Part shown: positions 1-8,354 of the stretch, one piece after another
How the letters are laid out: each line of letters starts with the position of its first letter
How positions within the stretch are numbered: the first letter of the stretch is position 1
Source: Reticulitermes lucifugus
Taxonomy: Eukaryota; Arthropoda; Insecta; Blattodea; Rhinotermitidae
Direction: 5' to 3'
Assembly (NCBI GenBank): GCA_026260175.1
Contig: JAKCWW010010614.1
Span: forward strand, 1-21,387
Length of the DNA stretch: 21,387 nt
Notes under the pieces: model-generated
What the model was told of the DNA's origin: nothing
What the model saw: the letters and a program-made list of their open reading frames with translations, nothing else
The model's database searches: none
Made by a program: the position numbers and the translations under genes

Positions 1-373
1 CCAAGTTGGCCGTTTTTATTTCCCTCAGTAGCAACTCATAGTCCGTCACTGTTTTCGTATATACCAGTAGCCTATTTGGCTTGGTTTTGACAACGACCGG
101 GCTAGACAGTTTGTCATTTAGTGTTTTTAAGGTCTGGGAATGATTCGTTAAGTAACTGTAAATCACTATTGGCGGTATGCGTTCCTTTTGCGTCGCGGGG
201 GGCGGTGTTGATTCAGCAGTTTCCGTTTCACAATCGGTGTCCGATAGAACTGAGAAATAATTGTGGGATTCAAAGCACGTACTTGCCTTATTTTCCACTC
301 GTGGTTGAATCCGTTTGCGTTTTGGCCTGGAATCAAGATGAAAATCTTGGGGTTGAACTCCCGTAATGTTCAT
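1..373 (-). CDS. Jockey-type LINE ORF1 (gag-like), N-terminal part, runs off the window
   Basis: On the minus strand an uninterrupted frame starts at the ATG at 373-371 and stays open for 124 codons to the window edge. It begins MNITGVQPQD, passes a basic stretch (RPKRKR) and an acidic, Ser/Thr-rich linker (SVLSDTDCETETAES), then PPP and a block starting IPPIVIYSYL and continuing to VYTKTVTDYELLLREI. That last block is what I recall from insect jockey/X-element ORF1 proteins, just ahead of their PRE_C2HC domain and CCHC zinc knuckles, which would lie outside the window. Such proteins bind the element's RNA in an RNP. The start is chosen because stops (TGA, TAA) lie in frame just upstream. No stop or frameshift is visible, unlike every other coding relic here, so this copy may be young. 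Family assignment is from memory of motifs; exact clade is uncertain. Confidence 0.8.
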   Translation of the reverse strand, partial: MNITGVQPQDFHLDSRPKRKRIQPRVENKASTCFESHNYFSVLSDTDCETETAESTPPPATQKERIPPIVIYSYLTNHSQTLKTLNDKLSSPVVVKTKPNRLLVYTKTVTDYELLLREIKTANL

Positions 374-626
374 GATTGTTTATCACTCACTCACTGGAAT
401 TAACTTACTATTTAACCCTTCCCGGCCAGCAATCACTGGATTGCTGCCGGCGAAGTCGCTACTCAACAACAACAACTAACGCTTCGTACACAGCACGTAT
501 CACAACACAACCTTCCTCTACGGCTGCCACTTACGAACTGGAATGTACATATACGCCTATATACACTGCATATAGAAAGGTGCTGTACCTGTACAAGATA
601 CTTCCGAACAGTACGTTATCACTGTA
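374..626 (-). other. Probable 5' UTR / internal promoter region of the jockey-type LINE
   Basis: This stretch precedes the ORF1 start on the minus strand and has no open frame in that sense. It holds a (GTT)n stretch (plus-strand CAACAACAACAAC, ~466-478), a short GC-rich segment around 420-455 with CCGGCCAGCAATC and GATTGCTGCCGG as imperfect inverted arms, and ends in the ORF1 ATG. Jockey-clade elements carry an internal RNA polymerase II promoter in the 5' UTR, so a promoter here is expected by family, not seen. The outer limit near 626 is only a guess, because no target duplication could be matched. Confidence 0.4.
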
Positions 627-873
627 GGGGAGCACTTTATGCGCAGAACAACAAAACAATTACGCAAACACAGGTCACTGGAGGCCTTGTTTTCGAGGTA
701 TGGACCATTTGAAAAAAGAAGAGCAGGCAGGGTGCAGCGGTTTACCCTATTTTCAGACTCCCTCTACGAGATTCTCCCCTCTCATAGTGAACTATGCCGT
801 TGCTCAGTACGCAACGTGATATGACGGTGCCCTGTGCCAGTCAAATTGTTGTTCTGTGCTAAACATTGCTGGT
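627..873. other. Stretch between LINE 5' end and transposase relic
   Basis: No gene is supported. The part nearest 840-873 (TTGTTGTTCTGTGCTAAAC) may be the transposase element's 5' flank, and the rest may be the unmarked 5' end of either mobile element. Short open frames here share no recognisable motif. Confidence 0.4.
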
Positions 874-1726
874 GAACACACATTCGCAGAGGTTGCTGAT
901 ATGCACATCATGTTACGCCTTACATAAGGCACTGAAGTAGCCACACGTCTTGTTCATGACCAATTTTCCCGGTCGCCGAATTCAAGACAGAAAAGCATTT
1001 TCTAGCATTCATCGACGCCGTGGAAAATAGGGATACTTGCGTTCACTACAGGAAAATGAGAAAGACGAAGGACAGTCCGGACATCAGAAGCAGAAGCCAG
1101 AATCTTCAAAGACGCTGCCGTGCATCGTGTGACCACAGCGCGGAAACCACGTCACCGATTCAACTCTCTGGCGGATCTTTCATTATCAACATCCCGGATG
1201 CTTAGTATCCGCAGCGAGTGCAAGGCCTGTGTCTGTACGACTGCCCTGGAAGAGTGGAGTTTTGTCAATTATCGCAGCGGAAATGTGCCTATAATTTTTT
1301 TATTCCTATCCCTCATGCTGTTCAGGCAGATTTACTGATGACGCCATCATGAAGTTCCACAATCAGCACTCGCAGGCTAATGTTAATCCACATGGAATCA
1401 TCTCGTCACAACCTAAACAAATATTCCTAACAAATGTGTTGGTGGCATACTAAGAGATATGTTGGCTGGTCTTCACGTAGGTGTTCCAGCATAAACTGGC
1501 AGGGAAAGCATATCGTGGCTTTCCATACAGAATCCTTCCGCAGCCAACATAGGATGTGCAACTACAGACAACAGCGTGAATGTGGTTCGTGCACGGCTGT
1601 GCTCCACATCGCTCTCAGAGTACTTTGAATTACAAATATCTGAAACAATGATTAGTTTGAAGTCTTGAAGATAAAGTGATTTAAGCCACTGACGTTTTAT
1701 TTCTGGAGCCATTTTGAATGCATTTT
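874..1726 (+). pseudogene. Decayed Tc1/mariner-like DDE transposase with DUF4817-type N-terminus
   Basis: Pieces of one transposase lie in order on the plus strand, in three frames. Near 883 FAEVADMHIM matches the start of the helix-turn-helix region of insect proteins usually labelled DUF4817. DSTLWRIFHYQHP (1157-1195) and DCPGRVEFCQ (1239-1268) are the middle blocks. From 1331 a single frame carries FTDDAIMKFHNQH, NVNPHG, HKLAGKAYRGF (1490-1522) and MWFVHGCAPH (1580-1609), the counterpart of the family's MWF.HDGAPPH. A final WSHFECIL near 1703 resembles the usual C-terminal HFEHIL. The first catalytic Asp survives (FTD, 1337-1339), about six residues are missing just after it, the second Asp is replaced (HG for HD), and the third acidic block seems deleted. 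At least four in-frame stops fall between 1331 and 1640. No terminal repeats were identified. The gene cannot make transposase. Confidence 0.78.
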
Positions 1727-2673
1727 GTATGTTAAATGTCACCTAAAACGGACGGGAGAAGATGGATGCTAGTTAATTCATAACACGCATGACATTTTTG
1801 AATGCGTGCGACAATCTGCAACGAGACGCACAGTGTGATGTGTGAAACACAAGTAAAACATACCTAGCGTTTTTAAAATTTTTTATTAGATCTGTAACCT
1901 GTAACGTCCAAATTAGCGATTTATAACTACATACTTTTCTGAAAACTGTTTACACTTTACTATATTTCAGGGACGAATCGTAGAAGAACGCATCTTTACA
2001 TAAAAATTTTTCGTTGTTTTTGTACATATAACACTGCCCTACGTGGACGCTATGTGTTGCTGAAGAATACTATAAGTGTACATAAATTATGCCATGGACT
2101 GTCAAGTGTAAGCCTCACATAACATTTTGACCTGGTTCTGAGATGAAATGTGTAATATTGTTTCGCTTACCGATTGCAGTAAAGAATATCAAGCATAAAA
2201 TATTTTAATTCTAGGGTCAGCTGACGAAGGACATTGACAAATAAATGTTGTAGCCGTTTTTTTTAACGTCCGCCACGTCGACAATTGAACAAACTGCGAC
2301 AATCTGTCGACAATACTAATGACGCCTTGACACTCTCAGTTAATTAGGTAATTACATTCACTCAGCCGGCGATCTAGGACTCGGTGATTTTGATACAATT
2401 ATTTATTTATAATAGTAAAAAATATAATGATGATTCGCTCTACTTTTTACTCGGGGGTTCCTACATCAACTCTCAGCTGGCAAAGAAGCTATTATGAATG
2501 ACGTTTCTTCGCGGTTTCACTCAGACCCTCTTATTTTCTATTGTATATTAAAACATTATGACTTACTCTTCGTATCTTTCACATTCCAAATTCAAATCTA
2601 TTCTATTCCGTATCATAAATTTACCTTACAAATGTTCGTGTATACAAGTGTCCAGTCAAATAGAGAACCCATT
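1727..2673. other. AT-rich stretch with no recognised gene
   Basis: Nothing coding was recognised. The only structure is a cluster of related short words: GTCGACAAT at 2277-2285 and again at 2306-2314, with GCGACAATC (2297-2305) between them and GCGACAATCTGC near 1808. The repeats are short enough to be chance. Confidence 0.5.
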
Positions 2674-2979
2674 ACAAATAAAAGGTAAAGTTCGCCCTAT
2701 GACATGTAATGATGGCACAATGAGAGGCGGGAAAGAGGTAAAGCTCTACCCTTTCTTTAACCTCGGCACTAGAAGGATAAGGGTGGTCAACGCAACGCCC
2801 CGGCCGCTTTACACCAGGGAAAGAGAACAGGTACCCATTTTACAGAAGGCTGGGTGGGCCCCAGGGACTGTGTGGATGAGTACGGAAAATGTCTCCTATA
2901 CCGAGATTCGATTACCAGACCGGTCAGCTTGTAGCGAGTCGCTATACCGACTGTGCTATCCCGGCCGCCACAAGTAAAA
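2674..2979 (-). mobile_element. tRNA-derived SINE, family 1, copy 1 (with 10-bp target duplication)
   Basis: Read on the minus strand it starts GGCCGGGATAGCACAGTCGG at 2966, which carries a tRNA-like A box (TAGCACAGTCGG). A B-box-like TAATCGAATCTC follows (about 2903-2914), then a non-tRNA body and a 3' end reading GCGAACTTTACC. It aligns along its whole length with the plus-strand copy at 12717-13006. Flanks ACAAATAAAA (2674-2683) and ACAAGTAAAA (2970-2979) match at 9 of 10 positions and are the probable target duplication, so the insert is 2684-2969. SINEs make no protein; they are transcribed by RNA polymerase III and copied by a partner LINE. The A/B box changes suggest an old, inactive copy. 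Confidence 0.85.
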
Positions 2980-3171
2980 TTACGGTAAGTAACTAAAACT
3001 GAAAAAATGAATATATATCGCATTTTGCTGCAATTTATTAAAATAAAAATCATGAGAAATGGTTATATAGTCAGCAAGTAAAAGCCTGCTCATGGAAGCT
3101 GAAGTGTATCACAATATGTCACTAAGACCCCTTGCTGGTCCCATCTTGCATCAGTTCAATCCAAAGTGAAC

Positions 3172-3407
3172 AAAGTGAAAAAAGGGCCGATCCCGGTGGC
3201 CGTGCTGTCTAAGGCGTGGGTCTGCGGCCGCTCGCTTGCTGGGATTGCGGGTTCTAATTCCACCGGGGGCATGGACGTCTGTCTCTTGTGAACGTTGTGT
3301 GTTATACAGGTAGAGGTCTCTGCGACGGGCCGATCCCTCCTCGTCGAGAGGAGTCTTACCGAACGTGTGTGTGTGTGTGTGTTATTGAGTGTGATCAAGT
3401 GCAACAA
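3172..3407 (+). mobile_element. tRNA-derived SINE, family 2, copy A
   Basis: The head reads CCCGGTGGCCGTGCTGTCT with an A-box-like TGGCCGTGCTG (3197-3207). A B-box relative GGTTCTAATTCC (3250-3261) follows, spaced as in a long-arm (Leu/Ser-like) tRNA. Downstream are GGTAGAGGTCTCTGCGACGG, GAGAGGAGTC and a (GT)9 run at 3365-3382. The same order of blocks occurs at 4258-4523. AAAGTGAAAAAA (3172-3183) and CAAGTGCAACAA (3396-3407) agree at 9 of 12 positions and may be a worn target duplication. This copy is shorter than copy B, ending soon after the GT run. Both promoter boxes differ from consensus, so it is probably silent. Confidence 0.75.
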
Positions 3408-4245
3408 TAACCTACAATGAGTAGGTAGAAGAGTTCAGACTAAGAAAGAAAGAAGAAAGTGGAAAAGGGACAGATCTTTCTCAATTTATTTCGGTTTCCC
3501 TTGTCAGCAATATTACACGAGTGCTCCATATTCACGTTTAGGCGTCGTTAAATAATACACATTTCCTATTAAATTGTTCCGTTTATATTTCAGTTACACC
3601 ATCTGTATGTTCTGTCCTGCCAGTGTCATTATTTTTGATCTAGTATACCAAAAACAATCGCTGAAAAGTACTGATTATGAAATTTCTAAACTGTGCGCCT
3701 TTTCCACCCTCTTTCGCACGTCTAAACCTTGTCCTATACACTCTTCCTCCTACACCCGCAGCCAATTTTCTTCCATTAGGGTGCGAACCCATGTTGTATA
3801 CCGCACAGAACAACAGGCAAAGTTAAGGTGTTGGATTGTAAAGATGCATGGTCGGAGCGTATTGTGGCCATAATAATATACAGTGAAGGGTGGAAATTAT
3901 AAACTTTATCTTTATACAGTTTTCTTCATATTACCGTTTCTTTCCATCAGGTCATAATATTCTCCGCATTCTGTTCTTAAGCAATCTGTAACTACAGTTT
4001 CCAAAGAATGACTACGTTTCCCACTAACTACACCTTAAAAATTAATTATGCCGTAATGGCACACGGTACGAATCATAAGCGATGTGCGCCGTAAACCAAC
4101 GGCCACTGGGCTCCACACAAGCTCTCACTTTCATACAAAACTATAAATACCAGTCACCCAAAATATTATATTTGCATAAAAAACATATTATTACAAGATA
4201 CAGTGCCTTAATTAACTAGGGACAGCAGAGTATATTATGTATTGT
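3408..4245. other. Stretch with no recognised gene
   Basis: A purine-rich tract (AAGAAAGAAAGAAGAAAG, 3441-3458) follows SINE copy A. The rest is AT-rich sequence in which no protein motif, RNA gene or terminal repeat was recognised. A 99-codon frame at 3574-3873 shows no family resemblance. Confidence 0.5.
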
Positions 4246-4535
4246 AATATATCAATTAGCCGACCCCGGTGGCCGAGCGGTCACAGGCGTAGGTCTGCGG
4301 CCGCCCGATTTCTGGGATTGCGGGGCTCGAATCCCGCTGAGGGCATGGATTTTCCTGTCTTGTGTTTGTTCTGTGTTGTGTAGGTAGCGGCCTCTGCAAC
4401 GAGCTGATCACTCGTTCAGAGGAGTCGTACCGCGCGCGTGTGTGGGGGGGGGAAGGAGGTGGCTGATTGTGTGATCTCGAAGCCTCAACAACGAGGCCCC
4501 ATTTGGGCTGTTGCGACACAAAAAATATATGAATT
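4246..4535 (+). mobile_element. tRNA-derived SINE, family 2, copy B (12-bp target duplication)
   Basis: The element runs 4258-4523. Its head CGACCCCGGTGGCCGAGCGG contains a near-consensus A box (TGGCCGAGCGG, 4270-4280), and the B box is GGCTCGAATCC (4324-4334). The body repeats blocks of copy A: GGGCATGGAT, TTGTGT, GGTAG.GGCCTCTGC and AGAGGAGTCGTACCG. It then has a CG/GT run, a 9-10 nt G run near 4443-4452 and a 3' part ending GCTGTTGCGACAC plus a short A tail. Flanking AATATATCAATT (4246-4257) and AATATATGAATT (4524-4535) match 11 of 12. The right-hand flank is also the left duplication of the LINE fragment that follows. The tRNA-like head is not a functional tRNA: it cannot close an acceptor stem with its 3' side. 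Confidence 0.85.
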
Positions 4536-4999
4536 TGGACTTAAAATTAAGGAAGAAACTATCGAAATGCTACATTTCCAGCATAGCTTTGTACGATGCT
4601 GAAACTTTGAGACTTCGGAAAACAGATCAGAAATAACTGAACGTTTTGAAATGTGACGTTAGACAAGGATGGAGAAGATCAGTTAGACCAATGGTGTGAA
4701 AAATGAAGGAGTATTAGAGAGGGTCAAGGAGGAAACGAACATCCTACACACAATAAAACGAAGGGATGGTAATTGGATTGGTCACATTTTGTGTAGGAAC
4801 TACCTTCTAAAATTCGTGGAGGAAAGAAGACAGAAGTGACGGGAAGAATAGGAAGAAAACGTAAGCAAATACTAAGGCAAAAGAAGACAGTGGAACTTGA
4901 AAGCGGACGTAATAGCTCGCATAGTCTGGAAAACTCGCTTTTGAAGATGCTATGTACTTGTAAGACAGACTACGTAATGAATGAATGAATATACGAATT
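4524..4999 (+). pseudogene. 5'-truncated LINE, C-terminal tail of reverse-transcriptase ORF
   Basis: After the TSD-like AATATATGAATT the plus strand reads, with small frameshifts, DLKLRKKLSKCYISS, SIALYDAETLRLRKTDQK, RRMEKIS, NGVKNEGVLERVKEE, NILHTIKRR, NWIGHILCRNYLL and finally RQTT..MNE. That is the C-terminal region downstream of the RT domain in many arthropod LINE ORF2 proteins (family form W-RRMEKISWTDRV-NEEVL-RV-EERNILHTIKRRK-NWIGHILRRN). Stops and indels interrupt it (for example the Tyr codon after DQK is broken and W of SWTD is TAG). The 3' end is a short (GAAT)n/(AATG)n tail at 4975-4990, followed by AATATACGAATT (4988-4999), which matches the left flank at 4524-4535 in 10 of 12 positions. 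So this is a complete retrotransposition event of ~450 bp that was 5'-truncated at birth and has since decayed. Confidence 0.85.
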
Positions 5000-5863
5000 G
5001 TAGGTCTGAGCTTTATGGGGATTATTTAGCGCTTAAACTAAAATGTCGTTCCGCGACAAAATATCGTGCTTAAATAAGAAGCTTCAAGCAAAGGGCTGCT
5101 GCAACCTCCTTTGACACTCGTCGTGTGTCTGCGCAATGCGTGAACCCATTACTGACATGAATATTCTAAACATTAATGGGAACACTATCGCCAAGCTGCG
5201 TATACACGTAGTGACATTTACAAAAATCGGTAAACATACATTTGTTTCAGCGACAGAAGGTCTGACACCTTGCCAGAAAGTGTTTTTAATAAATTCGCGG
5301 GTCAGCACCAAGGATCACTATTGTTTTCATTTAGAAGTCATACATTCAAATGCAGGTCTAAAAGCCGGTAAATATGACTCAGATTATTCGTGGTTTTCTT
5401 CAGGCAAACGTGTGACCAGCATCTTGCAATAAACTATATGCACCCTCTTTCCGAAATCTTCGATGCTGTATAACACAAAAAACTTAAAAAGTGTCATTTA
5501 AGAACAAGAATCACTGAATAAAATCTCGGTTCGAATACAAATTTTTATTTGAATAATTTAATTTCATATAAAGGAGTGATCCAAATAAAGAGATAATAGA
5601 CACTTCACCGAAGATTAAAACCAGCAAATTATTTTGTGTCTATCTTGAAGAGAACCGAAACCGACGAGACACATTGTGCATATGCAAGGGTCATGGACTG
5701 CGGCCTACACTGCTACAGGGTAACACACGTCAACGAACGAACAATTACATTAGCACACCCATATTTTGCAAAACTTTAAAGCATCTGTCCGCATGTTAAC
5801 ATCACGCTGTGTTAGCCATTCCATCAATTCTGGTTTTGTGGCAAAAGATAGGTTTCTGTGTTC
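5000..5863. other. Stretch with no recognised gene
   Basis: Two overlapping antiparallel open frames (5084-5311 minus, 5136-5432 plus) show no motif I know. A lone B-box-like word GGTTCGAATAC (5528-5538) has no A box at tRNA spacing. Otherwise the stretch is unremarkable AT-rich DNA. Confidence 0.45.
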
Positions 5864-5887
5864 TGTGTGTGTGTGTGTGGGGGGGGG
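5864..5887. repeat. (TG)8 microsatellite followed by G9 run
   Basis: TG repeats occupy 5864-5879 and run into nine consecutive G at 5879-5887. This is simple sequence, prone to length change. Confidence 0.9.
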
Positions 5888-7139
5888 CAAATATCATAAA
5901 TATAGGGGGTCACACTTATTCATTCTACTTTCACGTAACTTGCTATACGTCGTGTTATACTTAGGGATTTAATCCAGCTCCGTCACAGACGCAGCGCATT
6001 ATTAAGCCTGTTATTCCGAGATAAAATAATAGCTACATTTTGGCTAAGAAGCTTTTAAAAATTAATCTACTTCATATTACAAGTTTCCTTCCTCCTACAC
6101 TGCGTGTCACGAATGTATAAAGTATACGGAGGTTGATTGTTACGTGTGCACCGGGTCCCAGCAATTATATTATATTATAATCAGCCACTGCCTGATGTAC
6201 TTGTTCTTAAGCAGTTACAGAATTGCAAGGCCACATGTATCAACATTAAATTAATGTTACAAGAAAAGGGTAAGTATATAAAAAACTAAGAATATAAATA
6301 ATAAATAAAATTACTGTGTACAGGCAGAAAATAAGAAAGCGGCGAAGTGTAGAAAAGAAAAGAAGGTACAAAAGAGGGAATATAAGGAAAAGAGGAAGGA
6401 ATGTCCTTTTATTTCTGACACACAAAAACACAAACAGAAGTGTATATTTTATACGGTTGCCAAGAGACTTGCTACAAGAGAGCAAAGGTGAAAAGGAAAT
6501 GGAAGGACAAGCTATTTGTGATATATATGGCACTGTACATATCCTGTACTGATAACAACGGACTTGTACACCGACGTTCATTGCGTACCTGCTGTTTAGA
6601 GACACAAAATCACAGATTTTGCACAGACCTGAACCGCCCACTTTTCATTCCAGCTGAGGATAAAATACAGAGTGGAAGAGTGTTACAATCCAGACTTCCT
6701 GAGTACACATTCTCAGAGGGAACTAATATCAGAGAAAAATGTTTAAGTTTTTATTATCGTCATCAGTCGCTTCCGTGCTGTGCTTCGGAAGGCTGCCCTA
6801 GAGACTGAATTAAAAGTTTCGTTTGTTTACTTCACATTCCGAGAAGGGTTTTAGTTACACATTCCTAATTAAGTACTCAAGTTCCTTTATCTCTTGGACA
6901 TCAAAATTAATTTATTAAAGGCTGAAAGTTGCAAATGTACGCGTTATTTTATTATTCATCAATAAATTGTTGCTCAGGGACGTATTATTATTGTTATAAA
7001 TACAATCATCAACGCTAAATGGTGTTTGTAGCGAATTTTGATGAACTGAAGAAACACATGTTTAAGGAAATCATACTTTAAGTTGACTTAGTCATGCATT
7101 ACACTGTTTAATTTGTGATGTAATCACGTCATTTCTTTA
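5888..7139. other. AT-rich stretch with a purine-rich segment, no recognised gene
   Basis: The plus strand at 6318-6400 is strongly purine-biased (AAGAAAG, AGAAAAGAAAAGAAGG, GGAAAAGAGGAAGGA). This bias produces a basic frame on the plus strand (6316-6552) and a hydrophobic, Leu/Phe-rich 131-codon frame on the minus strand (6246-6641). Neither has a recognisable domain, so they are treated as composition effects. No RNA gene or mobile-element end was seen. Confidence 0.5.
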
Positions 7140-7253
7140 TTATTATTTTTATTATTTTTATTGTTCTGTTTATGTTGTATGTTTTCTGTGCTTGGCCTCA
7201 GAGTTATTTAGTCAGCATAGGATAATAATAATAACAATAATAAAAATAATAAT
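7140..7253. repeat. AT-rich inverted repeat
   Basis: The left arm at 7140-7156 (TTATTATTTTTATTATT) is perfectly complementary to 7236-7252. Extending the arms to ~7165 and ~7228 leaves few mismatches. The ~60-80 nt between is ordinary sequence (GTTTTCTGTGCTTGGCCTCAG). Both arms are low-complexity TTA/TTTTA runs, so the symmetry may have arisen from simple-repeat expansion instead of a transposon. Confidence 0.6.
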
Positions 7254-7805
7254 TAATATTACCTCTTATGATGAACGTTATATTTGAAGTAAAAACAGAT
7301 GACAGTTTTTAATAAGGTTCCTTCATTTGTTCTTCAATATAATATTTATGGAGAATAAAACATTATTGCTGAAATAAATCATCGGTAAATAAACGCAGTC
7401 GCACTATTAGGTTAAACATCCCTTCTTCATCCAAGTTCAACTTAATAGACTCTAAGCATTTTTAAATCTCCGTAAACAGTGCAATCAAGAACAGGGCACA
7501 CTACTCTTCTACCTGTGGCTTGTTTTGAAGTTAGTGCAGCACAGGAATAAACAAACACTGAAATGTTCTGACTCATCAAAACTCAGGCTATGAGCACTAA
7601 GGATGTGACATGGCACCAGTTGTGCGTCACTTGCCGGCGTGGCGCGATATTCAGCTAAGTTTTGTAATTGACACACAGAAGGATACAGACCGCATTATCC
7701 ACTGTCCAAGATAAGGGCAACTCAGTCACAAGCCAGAAAGAACGGAGTAAACTGAAGAGAGTGAGGAACCAAACATGATGTAATAATATTATCTTGGCTT
7801 AAGTA
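7254..7805. other. Stretch with no recognised gene
   Basis: No motif, RNA gene or repeat boundary was recognised. A small CpG-containing patch lies at 7625-7650 (CGTCACTTGCCGGCGTGGCGCG). Confidence 0.45.
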
Positions 7806-7901
7806 AACTTTCAGGTCTTCGCTCTTCTGGGATGTTACGCGGCTTACATTGCTGGCTGGTTACGGACGTTTCGGGACACTTTATTGGTCCCATTTTCAAG
7901 A
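7806..7901 (-). repeat. Possible dispersed repeat, copy 1 ('RNV/RNIPEER' type)
   Basis: Read on the minus strand this contains GTCCCGAAACGTCCGTAAC and then CGCGTAACATCCCAGAAGAG. These words recall a widespread non-coding insect repeat whose translation gives strings such as ED/NG-S...RNV... and RNIPEER. Similar words occur at 10758-10838 (minus) and 12031-12142 (plus). The nature of the parent element is unknown to me. Confidence 0.35.
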
Positions 7902-7938
7902 GCAAACCTTTCAAGAAACATTTTGCGCAATACACATT

Positions 7939-7963
7939 TACTGCTACTACCTACTACTACCAT

Positions 7964-7998
<35 letters not shown>
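7939..7998. repeat. (ACT)n microsatellite
   Basis: An interrupted ACT/TAC array starts near 7939 and becomes a pure (TAC)n tract from 7964 to 7998, about 11-12 units. On the minus strand it encodes a poly-Val run in a meaningless frame. Confidence 0.95.
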
Positions 7999-8110
7999 AG
8001 GTAACTAGAATGAGAATATACATAATAAGCTTCGAATAAAACAAATGTTCTTCGAAAGTCCGTTACGAATGTACAGTACCGTACGAGACACACTGTCAGC
8101 TACGAGCTAC

Positions 8111-8354
8111 ATTTACGGACCTGAGTAACAGAAGGGTTTAGGTCAAATTTTATCACATTGGAGATAACAATCATTTTTCTAAAACAATATGTGACTTACT
8201 GCTGCTTAATTCTTGGTCCAGCTACTCTAGGGCAGTATTTGGACTTACAACCATCCTGCATCTGAAAGAGCTTGTAATTCTAAGAAAAATGATGTGATAT
8301 CTCAAAAATGATAGAACTGGACTTAAACCCTTCTGCTTCTTAGGTCCAGATTTA
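8111..8354. mobile_element. Non-autonomous DNA transposon (MITE) with ~68-bp terminal inverted repeats
   Basis: The arm at 8117-8183 (GGACCTGAGTAACAGAAGGG...) aligns with the reverse complement of 8280-8347 (GGACCTAAGAAGCAGAAGGG...) over ~67 positions. I counted about 13 mismatches, roughly 80% identity, including the perfect blocks CAGAAGGGTTTA and TCATTTTTCT. The element ends seem to be C(T)GGACCT...AGGTCCAG. ATTTA at 8111-8115 and 8350-8354 flanks it as a possible 5-bp target duplication. The ~95-bp centre has no open frame, so it needs a transposase in trans. I do not recognise the superfamily. Confidence 0.8.

Noticed and set aside
2558..2977. 139-codon plus-strand frame, the longest in the window
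   Set aside because: Most of it reads through the minus-strand SINE family 1 copy; it is a chance frame in a repeat.
4199..4215. TACAGTGCCTTAATTAA, similar to some Tc1 element tips
   Set aside because: No matching inverted end downstream and only about ten bases of similarity.
5084..5432. Overlapping frames on both strands
   Set aside because: No recognisable domain on either strand, and open on both strands as chance frames often are.
5528..5538. Isolated B-box-like GGTTCGAATAC
   Set aside because: No A box at tRNA distance and no SINE body around it.
6246..6641. 131-codon hydrophobic minus-strand frame that looks like a membrane protein
   Set aside because: It is the complement of a purine-rich plus strand, which automatically gives Leu/Phe/Ser-rich translation. 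No domain, no start context and no support for a gene.
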